Assembly: GCA_003545125.1 (NCBI GenBank)
Contig: DQCI01000322.1
Span: 368-11,080, forward strand
Direction: 5' to 3'
DNA: 10,713 bases
Source: Paracoccaceae bacterium
GTDB taxonomy: Bacteria > Pseudomonadota > Alphaproteobacteria > Rhodobacterales > Rhodobacteraceae
A program made the position numbers and the translations under genes. The number at the start of each line of letters is the position of its first letter. Position 1 is the stretch's first letter. The notes below the pieces were generated by a model. That model was not told where the DNA came from. It searched no databases and saw only the letters and a program-made list of their open reading frames with translations. This document shows, one piece after another, positions 6,010 through 10,713 of the stretch.

Positions 6010-6047
6010 GGTTGGGGATACGGTCCGTGGACCCTGTATCCCCAACC
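6010..6047. repeat. Large inverted repeat (17 pairs)
   Basis: GGTTGGGGATAC (6010-6021) pairs perfectly with GTATCCCCAACC (6036-6047). Inside, GGTCC (6022-6026) pairs with GGACC (6029-6033), leaving GT in the loop and a CT bulge at 6034-6035. No gene lies at this spot and no T-run follows on either side. It could be a structured RNA, a cruciform, or a site of a lost mobile element. ACCAGGC also occurs directly on both sides (5999-6005 and 6045-6051). Confidence 0.75.
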
Positions 6048-6474
6048 AGGCTTTCCCAAGGCGAACCGATGGCCGGTGAAGCACTCGGCCCGTGAGTTTG
6101 TTCGAACTGGGGACAATGGCATCGAGGTCCATGTGACACCGCGGAGAGCTGCGAGGCAGGCCTGAGGAGCATGGTCGTCGGCATGCATCACCGGATCAGC
6201 CGTCAGCACCGCGTTTGCTACCTGGAAGACCTGGCGTCCAGGCGGTCTCTCCGCGACGCAGACTTGCTGGAACGCCTGAGCGCCGGGCCCCGTTTCGCGA
6301 TCCGCACCCACCCTGCACGGTGCCCGAGCAGCGGGCCTCGATCTGCGACCCGCACGGCAAGGAACCGGGGCAGCTGACACCGGGCGCGCACCAGCGCAAC
6401 GCCCCCTGGTGCGCGCGGTCCCGGCCAGCCGGCGGCGATCGCGCGGACAACGGCGACCGCCTTGCCGGCAATCG

Positions 6475-6530
6475 CCAGATCCATGCGGCCAGATGCATGC
6501 GGCAAGGTGAATGCGGCAAGGTGCATGAGC
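6475..6530. repeat. Four 14-bp tandem repeats
   Basis: Four units stand head to tail: CCAGATCCATGCGG, CCAGATGCATGCGG, CAAGGTGAATGCGG, CAAGGTGCATGAGC. The core is GATGCATGCGG with changes grouped so that units 1-2 and 3-4 are most alike, as after successive duplications. It lies about 160 bases before the chaperone start. It could be a set of binding sites (iterons) or a simple decayed repeat. Confidence 0.8.
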
Positions 6531-6605
6531 CAAACCCCGATCCAGCGCGCGCCTCACCGCCCTTGGTTGGGAGGCGCGACGCGCGGACTGTGACAACGTG
6601 TCGGT

Positions 6606-6633
6606 TTGACTTTTTCTCGCGGCACCCTACTCA
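6606..6633 (+). promoter_or_regulatory. Candidate promoter of the reductase operon
   Basis: TTGACT (6606-6611) is a good -35 box. With a 16-base spacer, TACTCA (6628-6633) is a poor -10 box, as expected if an activator is needed. The leader to the chaperone would be about 47 bases. No FNR box or TorR-type repeat was recognised by eye. Confidence 0.35.
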
Positions 6634-6686
6634 TTCTTCCTGACCTCGGCACCCTCTTCGAGCACCCTTGCCGAGTTGGAACAGAC

Positions 6687-7370
6687 ATGATGAACACGCC
6701 CAGGACGACGCCAAAGGACGCAGAGGACGCAGAGGACGCAGAGCACGCGGAGGACCACCGTCCCGCGCTTTATCTCTGGCTCTCGCGTGTCCTGAAAAGC
6801 GAACAGACCCCCGAGACGCTTGCCGCCTACCAATCCGGAGAGGGGCGGGAGATGCTGTTGCACCTGGCAGCGGTTCCGGAATTGTCCGAAGGCATCGCCG
6901 GGATGACGGCCGTGGCTGACGGCTGGACCGATCCGGACCGGGCCGCGCGTGCGCTCGCGGTTGCCTACGCCCGTCTTTTCCTCGGGGCCGGCAGCCGGTC
7001 GCAGCGGGTGCCGGTCTACGAATCCGTCTACACCAGCGACAACGGCCTAATCTGCCAGGAGGCGACGAACGCGATCGCGGCCTTGTTGCAGGATCATGGG
7101 CTGAGCGCCGACGGCTGGTCCGAGCCGGCCGACCATATTGCCGTGGAACTGGAATTTCTCGCCTGGCTGGCCGAAAAGGCCGGTACGGACGCGGATCCGC
7201 ACGCCGAACAGAGCCAGCACGCGCTGCTCTCGCGGCACCTGCTCCAGTGGGGGCCGCAGTTCTGCGATCTGTGTATCGAGCGTGACACCAGCGGCTTCTA
7301 TGCCGCCGCCGCCCTTGTGCTGAAAGGCGCGTTGGGCCGTGAACAGAGACGCATGATCCGTCCTAATTGA
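6687..7370 (+). CDS. torD: TorD/DorD-family molybdoenzyme chaperone
   Basis: The 227-residue all-helical cytoplasmic protein belongs to the TorD/DmsD/NarJ chaperones, which bind the Tat signal and apo-form of a molybdenum reductase until the cofactor is loaded. Signature parts are LYLWLSRVL (29-37), the AYARLFLGAG segment, VPVYESVYTS (108-117), EPADHIAVELEFLAWLAEK (147-164, including the family ExxDHxxxELxFL pattern) and HLLQWGPQF (184-192) before FYAAAALVL. The N-terminus carries a DAE repeat (residues 11-22) unlike the usual family start. Two adjacent ATGs (6687, 6690) are possible; the ribosome site is weak (GGA). It precedes its client, the reductase, by 129 bases. dorD is the equally suitable name if the client is a DMSO reductase. 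Confidence 0.88.
   Translation: MMNTPRTTPKDAEDAEDAEHAEDHRPALYLWLSRVLKSEQTPETLAAYQSGEGREMLLHLAAVPELSEGIAGMTAVADGWTDPDRAARALAVAYARLFLGAGSRSQRVPVYESVYTSDNGLICQEATNAIAALLQDHGLSADGWSEPADHIAVELEFLAWLAEKAGTDADPHAEQSQHALLSRHLLQWGPQFCDLCIERDTSGFYAAAALVLKGALGREQRRMIRPN
6717..6752 (+). repeat. 9-bp tandem repeat encoding Asp-Ala-Glu
   Basis: GACGCAGAG occurs three times exactly (6717-6743), followed by a changed copy CACGCGGAG (6744-6752). It lies in the 5' end of the chaperone gene and codes for D-A-E, D-A-E, D-A-E, H-A-E. Because the unit is a multiple of three, changes in copy number would keep the frame and only alter the acidic N-terminal tail. Confidence 0.85.
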
Positions 7371-7371
7371 G

Positions 7372-7401
7372 GCCCCCGGGATCCTGGAGATCCACGGGGG
7401 C
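7372..7401 (+). other. Intergenic hairpin 1 in the reductase operon
   Basis: GCCCCCG (7372-7378) pairs with CGGGGGC (7395-7401), and inside it GGATC pairs with GATCC around CTGGA. This gives 12 pairs with one bulged A, starting one base after the chaperone stop. There is no T-run. It could stabilise the chaperone mRNA end, mark a processing site or cause partial termination. Confidence 0.6.
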
Positions 7402-7418
7402 TCAAACGGAAATCCGGA

Positions 7419-7449
7419 AGACCGGATGCGTGCGGGCCCCGTCCGGTCT
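7419..7449 (+). other. Intergenic hairpin 2 in the reductase operon
   Basis: AGACCGGA (7419-7426) pairs perfectly with TCCGGTCT (7442-7449) around a 15-base GC-rich loop. It lies between hairpin 1 and the reductase ribosome site (7488-7491), leaving that site unpaired. Together the two hairpins may set the ratio of chaperone to reductase. Confidence 0.55.
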
Positions 7450-7499
7450 GCAAGTACACCCAATCCCAACACCTCAATTCATGGAATGGAGAAACCCAG

Positions 7500-9929
7500 T
7501 TGAAGACGCATAGCAGTTCCCCGTCCCGCCGCACGGTCCTCAAGGGGCTCACCGCACTCGGTGCGGGCACCCTCATGGCACCCGCGCTGCTGCGCCCGGC
7601 GCGTGCCGCCACGGGCGCAATCGCAGACGGCGATATCATCAACGGCTCTCACTTCGGTTTTGGCTATGCCAAGGTCGAGGATGGCCGCATCGTCGGCATG
7701 ACGCCGCATGAAAACGATCATGCGCCGAACGAGATGTTCGAAACCCTGGGCGACTGGGTCTATTCGCCGACGCGCATCAAGTACCCGATGGTGCGCAAGG
7801 GCTTCCTCGAGAAGGGCCACGAGAGTGACCGCACCGAGCGCGGCAAGGGTGAGTTCGTCCGCGTCAGCTGGGAAGAAGCGCTCGATTTGGTGGCTTCCGA
7901 ACTCAAGCGCGTCAAGGAAACCCACGGCAACGGTAGCATCTATGGTGGCGCCTATGGCTGGAGGTCGCCTGGACTGCTCCACAACTGCTTCAACAACCTC
8001 TACCGCACGCTGAACCTGCACGGCGGCTTCGTGGACGACGTCAACACCTACTCGACCGGTGCGATCCGGGTGATCATGCCCTATGCGATCGGCGGCTCCT
8101 TCTACGCCTCGTCGGCCTGGCCGGGCATTATCGAGAACACCGAGTTGATTGTTTTCTGGGGCTCGAACCCGGCGCGCAACTGCCGGATCGGCTTCAATGT
8201 GCCCGACCATGCCGGGTTGAAATACCTTGATGAGTTCAAGGCGACCGGCAAACAGAGCGTCAGTGTCGACCCACTCCGCAACGAAACCGCCCTGCATCTG
8301 GACAGTGAGTGGATCGCCCCGCGGCAGGGGACGGATGTCGCCATGATGCTCGGGGTCGCGCACACGCTGCTCGACGAGGACCTGCACGACAAGGCGTTCC
8401 TTGCCGACTACTGCGTGGGCTTCGACGAGTTCTCGGCCTATCTGACCGGCGAGCCGGACGGCACGCCGAAAACGGCGGAATGGGCCTCCGAGATCTGCGG
8501 CGTCGATGCCGGGGAGATCAAAGACCTTGCCCGCCTGATGGCCTCCAAGCGCACGCTGATCACCATGGGCTGGTCGATCCAACGCCAGCATCACGGCGAG
8601 CAGGGGCCGTGGATGGCCTTCACTCTGGGCTGCATGCTCGGCTACATGGGCCTGCCCGGCGGCGGTGCGGATTTCACACTGCATTATGGCAACTACGGCA
8701 CCCCCAAGGGCACTGCGCCCACGTTCCCCGGCTTCCCGGCCGGCGAATCTCCCGAGGGCCTGCCAGCACCGATCCCGGCGTCGCGGGTGCCATGGGTCAT
8801 AGGGAACCCCGGCGCGGAATACGACTACGACGGCAAACGCTACACGGCCCCCGATCTGCGGCTTGTCTACTGGGTTGGCGGCAACCCGATGCACCACCAT
8901 CAGGACCGCAATCAACAAATCAAACTCTGGCAACAGCCGGAAACGATCATCGTCAACGAGATCAACTGGACCCAGTCCGCCCGGTTTGCCGACATCGTCC
9001 TGCCTGTCTGTACAAACTTTGAGAAAAACGACATGTCGATTGTCAGCGACAAGGGCGTCGGCATCGTCGCCATGAAACAGGCAATCGAACCGCTGTTCGA
9101 ATCCAAGTCGGACTTCGAGATCTTTGCGGAGATTTCGAAACGTCTGGGCTTCGAGCAGAAGTTCACCGAAGGCCGTGACGAGGCCGGCTGGCTTGAGCAT
9201 ATCTACAGCGAAGGTCTCAAGGATGCCGAGAAGAAGGGCGTCGAGATTCCCGACTTCGACACGTTCTGGAACGAAACCTTCTACCAGCCGTTCCCGGTGA
9301 AAGAAGAAGCGAAGTACTTTGTGGAACATGCCAAGTTCCGCGAAGACCCGCTGCTCAACCCGGTCGCCACCCCGTCGGGCATGTTCGAGATCTATTCGCG
9401 GCGGATCGAGAGCTACAACTATGACGATTGCCCGCCGCATCCCACCTGGATGGAGCCCGCCGAACGCCTCGGCGGCGCGATGTCGGACAAGTACCCGCTG
9501 CACGTCACCTCGCAGCACCCGGCATACCGGCTGCACTCGCAACTCGACAACAACACTGCACTTCACCCCTTATACAAGGTGCAGGGTCGGGAACCTGTGC
9601 GGATCAACCCGGCGGATGCCGAAGCCCGCGGCATTGCCGATGGCGACATTGTCCGGCTCTACAACGATCGCGGCGAGTGCCTCGCCGGTGCCGTGGTCAC
9701 GGACACGATCAGCCCGAACCACGTCGTCCTGTGCGAGGGCGGCTGGTACGATCCGGCCGAGCCCGGTGTTATCGGCACACTCTGCAAGCAGGGTGACGTC
9801 AACCTGCTGTCGCTCGACATCGGAACTTCGAGCCTGGCGCAGGGCTGCTGCGCGCATACCCTCCTCGCCGAGGTCGAGAAATACACCGGTGAGGTGCCGC
9901 CGGTGACGACCTACGATCCTGTCGTCTGA
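7500..9929 (+). CDS. dorA: Periplasmic DMSO/TMAO reductase, molybdopterin (bis-MGD) catalytic subunit
   Basis: The 809-residue enzyme reduces S- or N-oxides such as DMSO or TMAO as terminal electron acceptors. The Tat signal is SRRTVLKG (9-16), a hydrophobic stretch and an ARA cleavage site near residue 36. No N-terminal iron-sulfur cysteine motif is present, as in single-subunit DorA/TorA. The Mo ligand is Ser185 in NTYSTGA. Tyr152 and Trp154 in GGAYGWRSPG match DMSO reductase Tyr114 and Trp116, all with the same offset of 38. TorA of E. coli lacks that Tyr, so a DMSO reductase is favoured; torA is the alternative. Cofactor-binding parts include FWGSNPARNCR, VYWVGGNPMHHHQD, and TSQHPAYRLHSQLDNN from residue 670. 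The start is TTG, with GGAG (7488-7491) 8 bases before it. No in-frame ATG occurs before the Tat motif. The cytochrome partner follows after 83 bases. Confidence 0.93.
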   Translation: MKTHSSSPSRRTVLKGLTALGAGTLMAPALLRPARAATGAIADGDIINGSHFGFGYAKVEDGRIVGMTPHENDHAPNEMFETLGDWVYSPTRIKYPMVRKGFLEKGHESDRTERGKGEFVRVSWEEALDLVASELKRVKETHGNGSIYGGAYGWRSPGLLHNCFNNLYRTLNLHGGFVDDVNTYSTGAIRVIMPYAIGGSFYASSAWPGIIENTELIVFWGSNPARNCRIGFNVPDHAGLKYLDEFKATGKQSVSVDPLRNETALHLDSEWIAPRQGTDVAMMLGVAHTLLDEDLHDKAFLADYCVGFDEFSAYLTGEPDGTPKTAEWASEICGVDAGEIKDLARLMASKRTLITMGWSIQRQHHGEQGPWMAFTLGCMLGYMGLPGGGADFTLHYGNYGTPKGTAPTFPGFPAGESPEGLPAPIPASRVPWVIGNPGAEYDYDGKRYTAPDLRLVYWVGGNPMHHHQDRNQQIKLWQQPETIIVNEINWTQSARFADIVLPVCTNFEKNDMSIVSDKGVGIVAMKQAIEPLFESKSDFEIFAEISKRLGFEQKFTEGRDEAGWLEHIYSEGLKDAEKKGVEIPDFDTFWNETFYQPFPVKEEAKYFVEHAKFREDPLLNPVATPSGMFEIYSRRIESYNYDDCPPHPTWMEPAERLGGAMSDKYPLHVTSQHPAYRLHSQLDNNTALHPLYKVQGREPVRINPADAEARGIADGDIVRLYNDRGECLAGAVVTDTISPNHVVLCEGGWYDPAEPGVIGTLCKQGDVNLLSLDIGTSSLAQGCCAHTLLAEVEKYTGEVPPVTTYDPVV

Positions 9930-9954
9930 CAAGGTACGCGTACTTGTGACCACG

Positions 9955-9981
9955 GACGGGCGCCGTTTGGCGCCCGTCTTT
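9955..9981 (+). terminator. Perfect hairpin between the reductase and cytochrome genes
   Basis: GACGGGCGCC (9955-9964) pairs perfectly with GGCGCCCGTC (9969-9978) around GTTT, followed by only three Ts. It is likely a partial terminator or attenuator that lowers cytochrome expression relative to the reductase, or an mRNA 3' stabiliser. The palindrome GTACGCGTAC (9934-9943) lies just before it. Confidence 0.65.
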
Positions 9982-10012
9982 CAACACGACGACAACAAAA
10001 GGTAACCGCATC

Positions 10013-10713
10013 ATGGTCGGCCGACTGAAAAACCTGATCCAATCGCATATGTCCTGGGTCGCATTCTCTGGTGTCCTGCTCGCCGGCATCGTCGTCGGCA
10101 TCGTGTTCTGGGGCGGTTTTCACACCGCCATGGACTATTCCAACAAGACCGAATTCTGCATTTCATGCCACGAAATGCAGGATTTCGTGTACCAGGAATA
10201 TAAGCAGACCGCCCATTACTCGAACGCCTCGGGGGTTCAGACCGGCTGTGCAGATTGCCATGTGCCCCAGGCCTGGGGCCCGAAGGTCGTGCGCAAGATC
10301 ATGGCCACGCGCGAGCTCTATGGCTGGGCAACCGGAAAGATCGACACGCCCGAGAAATTCGAGGCGCACAGGCTGGAATTGGCCGAGCGCGTCTGGGACC
10401 ACATGAAGGCCACGGACTCGCGCGAGTGCCGCACCTGCCACTCCGATCAGGCGATGGATTTCCACGCTCAGGATCCGGAGGCCGCCGAACGGATGCAGGC
10501 CGGTTTCGCCAAGGGCGAGACCTGCATCGACTGCCACAAGGGCATCACGCACACGATGCCGGACATGGCAAAACGCGCGCGCGAAGAGGCCATCGCCTTC
10601 ATGGAAGGAACCGAGACGCTGGACGCCGACACCGTGTGGACGAAACGCACCTCCACCTTGCACGCCGCGCCGGGGTCGGACGCCGACAAACTGGGCACGG
10701 TCCTGCCCGGCGT
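10013..10713 (+). CDS. dorC: NapC/NirT-family multihaem cytochrome c (DorC/TorC-like), partial
   Basis: Only the first 233 codons are inside the window, with no stop reached. The protein has a short basic N-terminus and one membrane anchor (about residues 15-34). Four haem-binding motifs follow: CISCH (49-53), CADCH (79-83), CRTCH (139-143) and CIDCH (171-175), the NapC/NirT tetrahaem layout with spaced pairs. The sequence runs on past the tetrahaem domain (EEAIAFMEGTETLDADTVW). This matches the longer DorC/TorC proteins, which add a fifth haem in a C-terminal domain; that part is not visible. Such cytochromes oxidise membrane quinol and pass electrons to the periplasmic reductase. The ribosome site is weak (AAAGG about 10 bases before ATG). 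torC is the alternative name. Confidence 0.9.
   Translation, partial: MVGRLKNLIQSHMSWVAFSGVLLAGIVVGIVFWGGFHTAMDYSNKTEFCISCHEMQDFVYQEYKQTAHYSNASGVQTGCADCHVPQAWGPKVVRKIMATRELYGWATGKIDTPEKFEAHRLELAERVWDHMKATDSRECRTCHSDQAMDFHAQDPEAAERMQAGFAKGETCIDCHKGITHTMPDMAKRAREEAIAFMEGTETLDADTVWTKRTSTLHAAPGSDADKLGTVLPG

Larger units (their letters stand above)
5975..6605. other. Gene-poor stretch between the AlpA-like gene and the reductase operon
   Basis: About 630 bases carry no coding region I can support. Open frames on both strands give arginine- and proline-rich, low-information translations without ribosome sites or family motifs. What it does hold is structure: the large inverted repeat at 6010-6047 and the four-copy tandem repeat at 6475-6530. 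It may be decayed mobile DNA linked to the tRNA, with the far end serving as the upstream region of the reductase operon. Confidence 0.6.

Noticed and set aside
6218..6484. Minus-strand start MDLAIAGKAVAVV followed by RAIAAG, faintly like the N-terminus of a short-chain dehydrogenase
   Set aside because: The Gly-rich cofactor loop is missing and the rest of the frame shows no dehydrogenase motif. A deleted pseudogene is possible but cannot be supported by eye.
5979..6596. Minus-strand frame of 205 codons in the gene-poor stretch
   Set aside because: The translation is low-information, crosses the inverted repeat and the tandem repeat, and has no ribosome site or family signature.
5514..6605. 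Integrase or CRISPR array after the tRNA
   Set aside because: No tyrosine recombinase motif was found in any frame, and the only tandem repeat is contiguous 14-bp units without spacers.
7479..9566. A 695-residue open frame on the minus strand across the reductase gene
   Set aside because: It lies opposite a gene with a clear Tat signal, Mo ligand and full family match. Its own translation shows no family motif, and long antisense frames are expected at this GC content.

Overview
The window reads as high-GC alphaproteobacterial chromosome. The ribosomal protein L34, the RNase P protein, the tRNA promoter and the NtrB-like kinase H-box all look alphaproteobacterial. A Tat-exported DMSO/TMAO reductase operon suggests a metabolically versatile, possibly Rhodobacterales- or Rhodospirillales-like, organism that respires S- or N-oxides without oxygen. 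Genus cannot be fixed from the sequence.

Positions 1-1303, minus strand: rpmH (L34) and rnpA (RNase P protein) are driven by a near-consensus sigma-70 promoter. Downstream lies a DsrC/TusE-family protein that contains no cysteine at all. It has its own candidate promoter, and palindromes follow it.

Positions 1339-5382, plus strand: a divergent single-domain VOC (glyoxalase-fold) protein has a promoter overlapped by an operator-like near-palindrome. It is followed by a tight group: a TVP38/TMEM64 membrane protein, a MerA-like FAD disulfide oxidoreductase that overlaps it by ATGA, and a sensor histidine kinase with no partner response regulator in view.

Positions 5396-6605: a tRNA-Arg(ACG) gene has its own promoter and intrinsic terminator. 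Behind it is a gene-poor stretch holding one AlpA-like excisionase/regulator gene, several strong inverted repeats and a four-copy 14-bp tandem repeat. It looks like the worn remnant of an element integrated at the tRNA, though no integrase is visible.

Positions 6606-10713: a respiratory operon in the order chaperone (TorD/DorD), molybdenum reductase (DorA/TorA), NapC/NirT-type multihaem cytochrome c (DorC/TorC, cut by the window end). The cytochrome would take electrons from quinol and pass them to the periplasmic Mo enzyme, while the chaperone guards the Tat signal and cofactor loading of the reductase. Reductase residues Tyr152, Trp154 and Ser185 fall at a constant offset of 38 from DMSO reductase Tyr114, Trp116 and Ser147, which favours a DMSO reductase over a strict TMAO reductase. 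Hairpins sit in both intergenic gaps of this operon.

No clearly new multi-gene system is proven here. The most unusual items are the cysteine-free DsrC-like protein beside rnpA, the TVP38/reductase/kinase group, the D-A-C gene order with intergenic hairpins, and the structured non-coding stretch after the tRNA.
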